From positions 62,001-126,000 of the forward strand of contig CAKZMM010000035.1 of the NCBI GenBank assembly GCA_937128505.1: a DNA stretch of 64,000 nt, read 5' to 3'. Position numbers and translations under genes: made by a program. The first letter of the stretch is position 1. Each line of letters starts with the position of its first letter. This document shows positions 37,595 through 46,299 of this stretch, in pieces. A model generated the notes under the pieces. The model was not told the origin of the DNA. It worked only from the letters and a program-made list of their open reading frames with translations, and ran no database searches. The stretch comes from an uncultured Thermogutta sp. (GTDB taxonomy: Bacteria; Planctomycetota; Planctomycetia; Pirellulales; Thermoguttaceae).

Positions 37595-38089
37595 AAGATG
37601 GAGAAGGCTACTAAGAAATGGAAGACGGATGAGCTTCTAAATTCGTCGCGTGGGCCTCTAAGCTTTCGAGTGTGCTTTGCAAGAGGAAAGTTACTCACGG
37701 CGACTTTTAGCCAAACACGCGGGCTGAGGAACGATGATTTGGAAATCCATGACGGTGATTGATGAAGAGAGGCCACTCTCATGGAGAGTTAGCGAGAGTT
37801 TGTTCGCTTTCATCTACCTGCTCTCTCAGCAAATGGGCACCCCGCCACTTGCAGCCCAAGGTAAAGAACGCCGGTCCGTAGGCAGCTCGGGTTAGCGCTA
37901 CCTCCGTCCTTTCGGAGGCGCAAAACACCGCCGTCTACCAACCACAATTCCATCTACAATCCCTACTGCCGGCAGAATTTTGCTAAACAACCTGAGAGTC
38001 TCGGGGAGCAATTTTTTGCATTTTCTGGAAAGGGTTGGCCCCGTTTTTGGTCGCAAAAAAATCGCTCACATTGCGGGGCGGAGCACGAT

Positions 38090-38176
38090 GGCAGTCCCCG
38101 ATGTCGGCGGTAGCGGTATCCCTCTAGTGATGTGGAGTTCGGCGAGCCAGGCAGTCCCCGATGTCGGGGGTAGCGG
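38090..38176. repeat. 27-bp direct repeat, 60-bp offset
   Basis: GGCAGTCCCCGATGTCGG and the following GGTAGCGG occur at 38090 and again at 38150 with one mismatch in about 27 bp. The intervening bases are unrelated, so this is not a simple 60-bp tandem. Confidence 0.85.
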
Positions 38177-38866
38177 CCTCGCCAGCACTAGAGCCGCATA
38201 TGGCAGACTTGCGCCTTTGAAGCGACTTGAGACCTTGAGACAAATCTTGCGACGTAGGGGTCCGGAAAACGTCCGACCACCTAAGCTTCGTTTGTCGAGC
38301 CAGTTCCACCGACGCCGAACTCCGCGCCCAGCGCGTCTGTCTAATCCGTCAAAGCAACCCATTTGGGGGGACTTCAGGTCTTCAATCGCGAGCTTCTTCC
38401 GGGTAAACTGCGTTAGTCGTTTGCCTACTAAGGAGCAAGCGTTTTAAAGCCGAACTCCTCCGGAGAGAATTAATAACTAGAAAGACTTTTTTCCGGCGGG
38501 TGTGGACCGTGTGCGCCAAAAAACTAACCTTCACCGCGGCTGAGGAGGCTTCCTTCATCGCATTTCATTGTTAATATATACGATCATAATAATATATGAT
38601 CATAATAGTGTCTTATGATAAAGGCGGTGCTGCTCTGACGCGTTTTGCTCTGAGGGGGAGCTGGCCGTTGCTACCAGAGGCAGGCTTTTTTGCGCCCGCA
38701 AGTGCTTTCATAATGTTTCTGAGGATAAAAGCTGCAGGCGCCCCCGACGCGCTCTCGGTTTTTGGAAGAGTGACGGGTAACCTTTAGGGGGAAGGAGCTC
38801 GAACTCGGTAACGAAGGGCGGATTTTCGGGCCAAATATTGTTTCCTAGCAATACGATCCACCGCCT

Positions 38867-38908
38867 TGATTCCCGGATGCGGGCAAGTGATTCCCGGACT
38901 CGGGCAAG
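38867..38908. repeat. 21-bp tandem duplication 113 bp upstream of the STAND NTPase
   Basis: Units begin TGATTCCCGGATGCGGG (38867) and TGATTCCCGGACTCGGG (38888), each ending in CAAG. Two mismatches lie in the spacer of an internal CCCG/CGGG inverted repeat, so each copy could be one dyad-type protein site. Confidence 0.85.
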
Positions 38909-39021
38909 AATTTGGCTTGGGGGAACGCCGGGCGGTTAAAAAGGGGCTGATGAATTTTGGCGGTCGCGGCGGGCGCAAACTAGCCGGTTTGGATTCAATG
39001 TGTCGTCGGAGACGGTAGCTC

Positions 39022-41376
39022 ATGGTTTTCAGGCCCGGCCTGGCATACTACCCGATTTACGTGGCCAGTACTCTGCCGGACATGCGGGCCGAGCGCGAGT
39101 TTCTTCACACCCTTATCTTCCCAAAGCTTGTCCGGGATCTTGCTGAGCTGGGGATCGCGGTATCGATCACCGATTATCGACGGGCACTCGAGGTGCTTCT
39201 GGGAGAACAAGCTAGTGAGGGCGAAGGGCTCATCGCGCCAGTAGTTCTTAGTGAAGCGCAACGCCGTGAGCCGATTTGGATAGTGCTTATAGGCGATCAC
39301 TACGGTCGAATCCTTGCCCGGTCGGAATTGGCTGCGGCTGCACTACCGGGAGCTTTATCTGCGCAGGATCAGGACTGTAGTTTGATTGAAATGGAGGTTC
39401 GGCTCCGTCTGAAATTGGAGCCCGTTGCTGCCAGAAAAATCTTCTTTTATATCCGCGAATCGCTCCCTTACGAGCAATTGTCCTCGGAGGTGGCTTCTCA
39501 GCACCGAGATCCGAGCTCGGCTGCACGAATGGATCGCTTGCGTAACGATATCGTCTCAGAGTTTCCAGGGGCTGTCCGGCGGTATCAGGTCCGTTGGGAC
39601 CGTGAGCGCGAAAAGGTAACAGGGTTGGAGCAGCTGGGCGAGATGGTGCTGGACGATCTTCGTCAAACGGTGGCGATCCCCTCCGATGGCAGCAACCCTT
39701 ACCCCGCTGGAGCCTTCAGCCTGGAGGCTGAGGACGAATATCAAGACTCTTTTTCCTCCTCAGAGCTCCAAAGCCCGTGGGTGATGGATGATGTCTTGGA
39801 GCCCATTCTTGGTTTTGTCGACTCTGTTGGTCAGTCGGGTCAACCATGGGGTTTGGCGGTGATTGGCCCATCGGGGGTTGGCAAGACACGGCTTCTCGTA
39901 GAGCTGGACCGGCGTTTAGCGGATCGACCCGTTTGGCGATTGACCCACTGGGGGAACCCCGGGGCAATGGGAAGCCAACTGGACCAGATGCTTCGACGTT
40001 GGCTTCGGAAGCTACCGCCCAATCCCTTGGCCGCCGAAGCACAAGAGGACTCGACCAGATTTGACCTGTGGAGGGATACGGAAAAGCTCGCCGCCGTTTG
40101 TGTCGAGCGTTTGCGTCAAGCTGTAGCCGGGCAACCTGCGGTTTTGATCATCGACGGACTGGATCTCTTTGAGGCCACGGAGCGATTACGTCGGCTCGAT
40201 TGGCTGCCGCGCGATTCTTTGGATCGGTTACGCTTGGTCTTCAGCAGTGGCCCGGGGGCTTTGGCGGAAGCGATATTGGCTCGTCCGGATGTGACTGCGT
40301 TTCATGTCCCCCCTTTGAGTCAGGAAAAAGCCCGATTACTGCTTTGCAAAATTTGGGAAAAGTACGGGTATTTGCCGCAGGAAGGGGTTTGGGAGGTCTT
40401 GTGGAGCAAGAAGACGCCGGCCGATTTGGCCGCGTGGCATTCACCTTTGTGGGTTAGCTTGGTGGGGGAGTACCTGGGGGAGCTGTCCTTGTGGCAGGAT
40501 CCACCCAGCGAAAATTTGGCAGTCCCCTGGGCGCCGCGGCGAATCGACCGAGAGACCTTGTTTCGTGAAGCGTGCGAAATTCCGGGCGGAATCGACCGGT
40601 TATGCGGCTATATTTGCGAGCGTTGCGAATCCAGATTCGGCCTTGGCTGGACTCAGGCCTTGCTGCTGCTGGTGGCCTTGAGCCGGCGGGGACTACGTGA
40701 GCCAGATCTAGCAGCGACCGTGCCTAAAGTGGTAAAGCTATTGGAACCGGCCGCTGCCAAGCGAGGGTGGGACGAACTGTATTGGGCGTGGTTTCGCCGC
40801 GGTTTTCCCGGTTGGTGGGTCCAACATCGGCCGTGGGGAACCTGGGATTTCCGTCATCCGTTGCTTCGTTCGGCAGTCCTGAATCGTTACGGCCGCGACC
40901 TCCAACTGGTCCAGCGATTGCATAATGTCTTGGGATTCCATTTGCGTTCTTTGCCCGAAGCTGACCCGCTACGGCAAACCGAATTACTCCTCCACACGAT
41001 TGAAGGCGATGATCGGGTCCGCGTGGCAGGTTATCTTTCTAGCGAAATGGATGCGAAAACCCGAGCGGAGGTAGTGGCAGCCCTGGTGGGCTGTATTCTT
41101 TCACGGGCAGCGGAGGTTCCTAACCCAGTGGTCAGTTGGTTGGGCAGTTTGCTATTGGAGCCTCAGTTGCGTCCGGAGCAAATCCTGCGTCTTTCACGCC
41201 TCTTGACCGAGGAGGTTCTACCTCAACTCCGTGGACATTTGGACCCGGCGAATTGCCGGCGGTTACTCGAAGGCGCTAGACGGCCGGTGGCCGAGTTAGC
41301 AGGATCGCATCCCGGGGATGCCGTCATCGAAGAAAGCTTGCAGTCGTTGGACCGGTTGTTGAAAGAGTTGGCCTAA
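39022..41376 (+). CDS. STAND-type P-loop NTPase with DUF4062/TEP1-like N-terminal domain
   Basis: 784 residues, cytoplasmic. Residues about 8-150 resemble the DUF4062 region of TEP1 and NPHP3-like proteins: YPIYVASTLPDMRAEREFL (the V-x-S-T-x-x-D-M-x-x-E-R pattern), FPKLVRDLAELGIAVSITDYR, IWIVLIGDHYGRI, then IEMEVRLRL and KIFFYIRESL. A NACHT/STAND NTPase module follows, with Walker A GPSGVGKT (282-289) and Walker B VLIIDGLDLFE (374-384), then a helical and winged-helix-like region and an alpha-helical C-terminus without clear repeats. In this superfamily an N-terminal effector or adaptor is activated on ligand sensing by the C-terminal part; several bacterial members are anti-phage. The gene stands alone between gene-free stretches. 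GGAG lies about 10 bases before the ATG. No homologue of known activity is assigned. Confidence 0.8.
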   Translation: MVFRPGLAYYPIYVASTLPDMRAEREFLHTLIFPKLVRDLAELGIAVSITDYRRALEVLLGEQASEGEGLIAPVVLSEAQRREPIWIVLIGDHYGRILARSELAAAALPGALSAQDQDCSLIEMEVRLRLKLEPVAARKIFFYIRESLPYEQLSSEVASQHRDPSSAARMDRLRNDIVSEFPGAVRRYQVRWDREREKVTGLEQLGEMVLDDLRQTVAIPSDGSNPYPAGAFSLEAEDEYQDSFSSSELQSPWVMDDVLEPILGFVDSVGQSGQPWGLAVIGPSGVGKTRLLVELDRRLADRPVWRLTHWGNPGAMGSQLDQMLRRWLRKLPPNPLAAEAQEDSTRFDLWRDTEKLAAVCVERLRQAVAGQPAVLIIDGLDLFEATERLRRLDWLPRDSLDRLRLVFSSGPGALAEAILARPDVTAFHVPPLSQEKARLLLCKIWEKYGYLPQEGVWEVLWSKKTPADLAAWHSPLWVSLVGEYLGELSLWQDPPSENLAVPWAPRRIDRETLFREACEIPGGIDRLCGYICERCESRFGLGWTQALLLLVALSRRGLREPDLAATVPKVVKLLEPAAAKRGWDELYWAWFRRGFPGWWVQHRPWGTWDFRHPLLRSAVLNRYGRDLQLVQRLHNVLGFHLRSLPEADPLRQTELLLHTIEGDDRVRVAGYLSSEMDAKTRAEVVAALVGCILSRAAEVPNPVVSWLGSLLLEPQLRPEQILRLSRLLTEEVLPQLRGHLDPANCRRLLEGARRPVAELAGSHPGDAVIEESLQSLDRLLKELA

Positions 41377-42238
41377 GGGAGAACGCACTTCACGGTGGCG
41401 AGCCGGCCGGGGTATTTGCTCTTGTGGTAGGGTTAAAAAGCGCAGCAGGAGGGCGGAGGCTGCGGTGGCGATTGTGGGCCTAGAAATGCTCTGGTTACGC
41501 ACGGGGAAGAGCTCTCTGTCCGTGGGGTCAAATTGCCCAGCTCTTCGTGCCCGGAACCGCCGGGACAATGGGATGAGACATTTGGGAAAATGGGTAGTCT
41601 GATGGCCAGGCCCTAAAAGAGCCGCTATTCATTTCTTATCAAGTTTTTTAGACTTTTTAACTTTCTCAAGGATGGCACGGTTGCTGCTTCGCGAGGAAAG
41701 GGCTTTGCCCGAGGTCGCCACCGTCGGCGGCTTCTCGGGGCATCGAGGAGTTTAGTGAAGACACTCTGCCTGGTGAATTCCGGGAAATCCCCGATCTTGT
41801 AAAAGAATTCTGTCCTAGAGTCAATTTCGTAATTCGGGAGAGATTGTTAGGATCTGACCCTTCCGGAACCAGCTGTAACTTTTGAAACTCTGGTGATTTA
41901 GGATAATTTTCGCAACTGGAATTGACTTTTTCATGCTACCGGCATAACTATCGTAATACGCATTTTAAAACGCCGCGGTTGAGAAACCGCAGGGTCGTTA
42001 CTTGGAATCTAGTGACCACGCTGGTTGAAATGACCCAACTGGTGGCGATTCGTAAAACGGCAAATCGTGCGGACCAAGCGCGGTGTCAGGTACAGACGGA
42101 AGCTTATGCGTGGATGGATCGGCGCGGTCGGCGTTTTGCTGTCCGGCCGGATGGCTTCGAAGTACAAAAATTACCTTTCGTGTTAATCCAGGCTTAGTGT
42201 CGAACCAATTTGTCTCTTGATGACGATGGAGGTTTGCA
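41377..42238. other. 0.86-kb gap, possible very small gene
   Basis: Mostly without recognisable content. An ATG at 42030 opens a 55-codon frame ending at 42197 with reasonable codon composition and a basic product (MTQLVAIRKTANRAD), 41 bp before the peroxiredoxin; I regard it as unproven. The peroxiredoxin promoter should lie here. Confidence 0.4.
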
Positions 42239-42829
42239 ATGGGAGTTCTCGTTCAGAAGCAAGCACCGGATTTCCAAGCCACAGCGGTAATGCCGGATTG
42301 CTCATTCCAACAAATCCGCTTAAGCCAGTACCGCGGCAAGTACGTAATCCTTTTCTTCTGGCCCTTGGACTTCACGTTCGTTTGCCCGACGGAGATTATC
42401 GCGTTTTCCGATGCGGCAGCGCAGTTTGAAGCCCTGAACGTTCAGCTCCTGGGATGCTCGGTGGATAGTCATTTCACCCATTTGGCGTGGCGAAATGTGC
42501 CGCGAAGCAAAGGGGGGTTGGGGGAGATCAAATATCCCCTCGTAGCCGATTTGGATAAGAAGATCTCCGAGGCTTACGACGTGCTCCTGCCGTCAGGGAT
42601 CTCTCTGCGTGGCCTCTTCTTAATCGATAAAGAGGGTGTTGTACGGCATCAGTTGGTGAACGACCTGCCGTTGGGCCGTAGTGTGGACGAGGCCCTACGG
42701 ATGGTTAAGGCTCTACAGTTCTACGAACAACACGGCGAGGTCTGCCCGGCGAATTGGCACGAGGGTGCACCGACGATTAAACCCGATCCCAAAGCCAGCC
42801 AAGAATTCTTCGAAAAAGTTTATCACTGA
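42239..42829 (+). CDS. Typical 2-Cys peroxiredoxin (AhpC/TSA)
   Basis: 196 residues. The peroxidatic cysteine C49 lies in FTFVCPTEI and the resolving cysteine C169 in GEVCPANW, the arrangement of typical 2-Cys peroxiredoxins that form disulfide-linked dimers. FFWPLDFTF replaces the more usual FFYPLDFTF. It reduces hydrogen peroxide and organic hydroperoxides in the cytoplasm, probably recharged by thioredoxin; no ahpF is adjacent. The start is fixed by GGAGG six bases before the ATG. A strong terminator lies 258 bp downstream. Confidence 0.96.
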   Translation: MGVLVQKQAPDFQATAVMPDCSFQQIRLSQYRGKYVILFFWPLDFTFVCPTEIIAFSDAAAQFEALNVQLLGCSVDSHFTHLAWRNVPRSKGGLGEIKYPLVADLDKKISEAYDVLLPSGISLRGLFLIDKEGVVRHQLVNDLPLGRSVDEALRMVKALQFYEQHGEVCPANWHEGAPTIKPDPKASQEFFEKVYH

Positions 42830-43674
42830 TGGTGTCGCGCGCTGGCCTGCGCTTCGTGCTTACGCCGGAATTAGCCAAGCTACGTTGCGGAGATTGTGGT
42901 TGCTTTTGCGAGTGTTGTCCGGTCGGTGGTCGGCCCTGCGGGAGAGATCCTCGCTTATTTACGACCTTTGGCGATGAAGAAACCAAAGCGAGAAGAAACT
43001 AGAGTCACGGGATTCGGGGAATCGGTGAACCGGTGAGCGGCGAATTTCCCGATATTCCACAGCTAGCAAGATTTCACGTCTCCGCTGCGGTTGGCTTGAT
43101 TTCATTATTGAGCCAACCGCTTTTATTTTTTCTGAACAATACCCTTTCAGTACGACGCTGCGGAGCTAAATCCGGCTGCATGGGTGCAGAGTAGACTTGA
43201 CTGAGAAAAGTCCCGAAATTTCACCGAATTTACAAACTTAGAGACAAGGTACTCGATTGCGTTGGGACATGGCGGCGGAACCCGAAAAGCACCGTTTTAC
43301 CCGTTGGCCACTCCCGTTCGCTTTCGGAGATTGACGGCCTTGCTTGCAAAGTGAGCCTGAGAGATTTGGGTTTCAAGCTACTTGCAGAAAACGGCCTAAC
43401 CTTTTCTTACCCGCTTGGTTAAACTAGTGCGTTTTACAGGTCCCTGTAAAGAACTATGCGGGCAGAGCGGGCGAATCCCCCCAGCAACCGCGGCAAGAGC
43501 AATCGGCCGTTCTCCCCATGCATAGGGTGGATTCAAAGGGGCTTCCTCTACCCCGAGGTGGTCGACGGTGACCCGATCGCGAACGCACGGCTTAGGCTGC
43601 AGCCATTCAACCGGCGTGCACAGCCGCGGTCATGCCGGACTTTGGCTATATCTCCCCGGGATGGGAATTTTGCA
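42830..43674. other. Gap between peroxiredoxin and HAD phosphatase
   Basis: Contains the terminator at 43087-43130 and otherwise no recognisable gene. The HAD frame is open back to 43456, but the extension is basic and lacks family similarity. Confidence 0.5.
43087..43130 (+). terminator. Rho-independent terminator
   Basis: GCGGTTGGCT (43087-43096) pairs perfectly with AGCCAACCGC (43111-43120), then TTTTATTTTT. It reads on the plus strand and is the first terminator after the peroxiredoxin stop, leaving a long 3' untranslated segment or an independent small transcript. Confidence 0.9.
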
Positions 43675-44418
43675 ATGACGATGAAAGATGCACGCGAGCA
43701 AACTTTGGCAAAGCGAGTTTCCGGTAGCCCCCTTGCTGTGATTTTTGACATGGATGGCGTCCTCGTCGATAGTTACTTCGCCCACTACGAAAGCTGGCGG
43801 CGCTTGGCTGCCGAGTACGATCTGACGGTGACCGAAGATGACTTTATCCGCCATTTCGGGCGGACAAGCCGGGAAATCGTGGAGGCTTATTGGGGCGTGG
43901 ACCGTTTCTCCACTGGCGAGATTACCGCCATGGACGAGCGCAAGGAGGCGATTTTTCGCGAGATTCTCCACAGCGACTTTCGTCCAATGCCCCGCATTGA
44001 CGCTCTCTTGCCAGGGCTGAGGGAGGCTGGATTCATGCTGGCCGTCGGCTCCTCGGGTCCCCCTGAGAACGTTCAAATGGTGTTGGAAAAATTGGCAGCC
44101 CGCCAACTTTTCGATGCAATCGTTACCGGCAAGGACGTCACAAGGGGTAAACCCGATCCGCAGGTCTTTCTCCTGGCTGCAGAGCGGCTGGGCGTAGCGC
44201 CGCAACAATGCGCCGTGGTCGAGGATGCCCCGGCGGGAATTACTGCCGCTCATCGCGCCAGGATGGCTGCAATTGGCTTGGTTAGCACCGGCCGAACGCC
44301 GGAAAGCCTTCAGGAAGCTGATTTGGTAGTAAGGTCGCTAACGGAGCTTAACCCGAAGATTATCGGGGATTTGATCCTCAAACGATCTCAGACCATTGCG
44401 GCGGGAAAGGGACGCTAG
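43675..44418 (+). CDS. HAD-superfamily phosphatase/phosphoglucomutase-like
   Basis: 247 residues from the ATG at 43675, chosen because the similarity begins about 20 residues later and a purine-rich GGGATGGGA lies upstream. Motif I DMDGVLVDS (25-33) has both Asp residues (nucleophile and acid/base), followed by the four-helix cap of subclass IA. Motif II is AVGSSGP, motif III includes the Lys of GKPDPQVF, and motif IV is VVEDAPAGI. The cap and the D-M-D-G-V motif fit the beta-phosphoglucomutase/CbbY group, which handles sugar phosphates. The exact substrate cannot be read. Confidence 0.9.
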   Translation: MTMKDAREQTLAKRVSGSPLAVIFDMDGVLVDSYFAHYESWRRLAAEYDLTVTEDDFIRHFGRTSREIVEAYWGVDRFSTGEITAMDERKEAIFREILHSDFRPMPRIDALLPGLREAGFMLAVGSSGPPENVQMVLEKLAARQLFDAIVTGKDVTRGKPDPQVFLLAAERLGVAPQQCAVVEDAPAGITAAHRARMAAIGLVSTGRTPESLQEADLVVRSLTELNPKIIGDLILKRSQTIAAGKGR

Positions 44419-44555
44419 GGATCGGAAAAGTCCGTTGATTTGAGGCTGAGTGGTGAGACGAAATTAAGCGGTTGATTTGAAAGTGCGGAGATTTTTGTTC
44501 AGGACTTATCAAATTCCGGTATTTTGGCCCGGCAATTCGTTGGGGACACTAGGGG

Positions 44556-44576
44556 CGAGTGCTCGGCGAGCACTCG
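44556..44576. other. Perfect 9-bp hairpin
   Basis: CGAGTGCTC (44556-44564) pairs with GAGCACTCG (44568-44576) around a 3-nt GGC loop. No T-run follows, so it is not an intrinsic terminator. Confidence 0.8.
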
Positions 44577-44700
44577 AGTCATGGGCCATATGGAAGGAAG
44601 CCCGAGACCGTTTCCCCCTGAGAATGGTTTGGGCCTCCGTGACTACTTCCGCGACCTCGCTTGTCTTACCATGATAGGCCCATTTCATGAATTGGCCCAT

Positions 44701-44739
44701 GAGTTTTCCTTATTCGCCCGGGTTTGAATAAGAAAACTC
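44701..44739. other. 14-bp near-perfect hairpin
   Basis: GAGTTTTCCTTATTC (44701-44715) pairs with GAATAAGAAAACTC (44726-44739) with one unpaired base, loop GCCCGGGTTT. The loop's CCCGGGTTT recurs just after the stem. It is 283 bp after the HAD gene. No T-run follows. Confidence 0.8.
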
Positions 44740-45009
44740 CCCCGGGTTTCAATCAGATAAGGAAGTTCTCTGCATCGAGGGGTCGGGTATCCCGGCGTGG
44801 CCGGGCTTTGATCCGGCGGCTGAGATGGATGAAACACGTCGAGACACCAATTTTTCGCCCTCCATTTTGACGATTCTGAGATTTAAGGCGTGGGGACCGC
44901 GAGTGTCGGGAGCCACCGATCGAATCGGCTTCCGAAAGGATTTTGGTGGGCTGGAAGTTCGTAAAACCTTGAATGTGAGTCTTTAGAGCTACGTTACGGT
45001 GCCGTCTTT

Positions 45010-45366
45010 ATGAGTTCGTCAATGATTCTGCCGGTTTTGCTTCTGGTGGGTTCAAATATCTTTATGACTTATGCGTGGTATGGGCACCTGAAAGACCTGA
45101 AGAACGTCCCTCTACTGGTGGCCATTCTCAGCAGTTGGGGTGTGGCTTTCCTGGAATATTGCTTGCAAGTTCCGGCGAACCGAATAGGAAGCCAATACTA
45201 CAGCCTCTACCAACTCAAAGTGATGCAAGAAGTAATCACAATGGCAGTCTTTGCCGGGTTTGCCGTCTTTTACATGCGTCTGCCTTTCAGTTGGGACTTT
45301 TTAATTGCGGGCGTGTTTCTCGTTGCGGCAGCGTTCTTCATGTTCCGGGGGATCGCGGGACATTAA
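45010..45366 (+). CDS. DUF486/DMT-family small membrane protein
   Basis: 118 residues with four predicted transmembrane helices (about 4-22, 33-51, 69-88, 93-113). The segments NIFMTYAWYGHLK, AFLEYCLQVPANRIG and LKVMQEVITMAVFAGFA match the conserved DUF486 family, small drug/metabolite-transporter-like inner-membrane proteins of unknown substrate. Complete at usual length. It stands alone between gene-free stretches, with a terminator-like hairpin 65 bp after the stop. Confidence 0.9.
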   Translation: MSSSMILPVLLLVGSNIFMTYAWYGHLKDLKNVPLLVAILSSWGVAFLEYCLQVPANRIGSQYYSLYQLKVMQEVITMAVFAGFAVFYMRLPFSWDFLIAGVFLVAAAFFMFRGIAGH

Positions 45367-45430
45367 ATGCGGCCACACTACAATCCAAGGGCTCCTGCGC
45401 TTTATCGCTGCTCGTGTGCTTCGGGAAGCA

Positions 45431-45460
45431 TCCGCGTGCTCCGCGGACACCGACTTTTTT
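45431..45460 (+). terminator. Probable terminator of the DUF486 gene
   Basis: TCCGCG/CGCGGA stem (45431-45447), preceded by a second small hairpin (TGCTTC/GAAGCA, 45417-45430) and followed after seven bases by TTTTTT (45455-45460). The distance from stem to T-run is longer than ideal. Confidence 0.5.
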
Positions 45461-45860
45461 GCACGTGTCATTGTTCTGAACAGTAGCGTCCGCGTGCCCC
45501 GTGGACGGCGGGGTAACATCCTGGCTAGACGATCGTGCAAATCGCCGGATCGACCTAACCCGCATTGCGCCGGATGGAACTCTTAATCCTTACGATAATA
45601 ATCCTTACCATAAACTCGGTTAATCCCCGCAATAAACTCGGTTCACGGGTAGCCGCACGAGTAGCCGTACGCCAGAGGCATCCTACCGAAACGTAGGGTT
45701 TTTGGGCCGTTCCGCAACCGCCGCCGCTGCCTTCTTGAACGCTGCGACTTTTGAGAAGAAATGGCTGCACAAATGGGCCACATTTTGGCCCCCCCGGTAA
45801 GTTCCTCGGTCTTGTAGCCGCATAAAGCCCAACATGATAACACGATCGTAAATCGCCTAG

Positions 45861-45885
45861 GCCCGTGGTGAGCCACGGGCTTTTT
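45861..45885 (+). terminator. Rho-independent terminator, orphan
   Basis: GCCCGTGG (45861-45868), loop TGAG, CCACGGGC (45873-45880), then TTTTT. A textbook terminator for plus-strand transcription, but it lies 500 bp beyond the DUF486 stop and 440 bp before the ACT gene; either a long 3' region or an unannotated transcript ends here. Confidence 0.9.
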
Positions 45886-46299
45886 GGTAAGATTACCGGT
45901 ATACTTTAATTCAGTTTATTCAGTTGAATACAGCTCGCGGTTTCTCTGGGCACGATAAAACCTGGTATTTCCGAGTTATTATGGGAAAGTTTCCAAGTTA
46001 TTGGGTAAAAGCTGACCATTGTTGCCGGAAGGTTGACAGGGAGGCCAACCCACCAGTTTGCGTAGGTCAGGAACTGCTGCAATCCTGAGGAGTTGTGTAC
46101 TTTTTTGGCGGTTCGCGAGTAATCAGATGAAAGACGGGGTGCTGAGAGGCATGCCTGGCCTAGCTCGGGAGGCGAACGAAACATACTAAACTTGAGATGA
46201 GTTAAACTCGGAATAATACCCATCAAATTAAGACGAAAATCGTGATTTTAGCGATTTTTGAATAACTCTCCTTCACAGCTTGCCATAGGTCGGCAGTTG

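Larger units (their letters stand above)
37205..39021. other. 1.8-kb gene-free stretch upstream of the STAND NTPase
   Basis: No credible gene; a 155-codon frame (37980-38447) owes its AVPDVGGSG repeat to a DNA repeat and has an antisense frame of equal quality. The stretch holds a 16-bp tandem (37563-37594), a 27-bp repeat with 60-bp offset (38090-38176), an AT-rich TATGATCATA palindrome region (38573-38607) and a 21-bp tandem near the NTPase start (38867-38908). Confidence 0.5.
44419..45009. other. 590-bp gap with two strong hairpins
   Basis: No gene is evident. It contains the hairpins at 44556-44576 and 44701-44739, and around the second one a repeated CCCGGGTTTSAAT element. Confidence 0.5.
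45367..46299. other. 0.93-kb gap rich in hairpins and short repeats
   Basis: Includes a GC-rich hairpin with T-run (45431-45460), a related stem at 45488-45506, chained short duplications at 45585-45670 and a strong terminator at 45861-45885. No gene is recognisable. A 106-codon minus-strand frame at 45906-46226 is unsupported. Confidence 0.5.

Noticed and set aside
37980-38447. 155-codon frame with repeated AVPDVGGSG peptide
   Set aside because: The repeat derives from a DNA direct repeat; the antisense strand is equally open and no start signal or domain is seen.
45906-46226. 106-codon minus-strand frame upstream of the ACT gene
   Set aside because: No similarity, no ribosome site, and it lies in the region expected to hold the ACT/PFL promoter.
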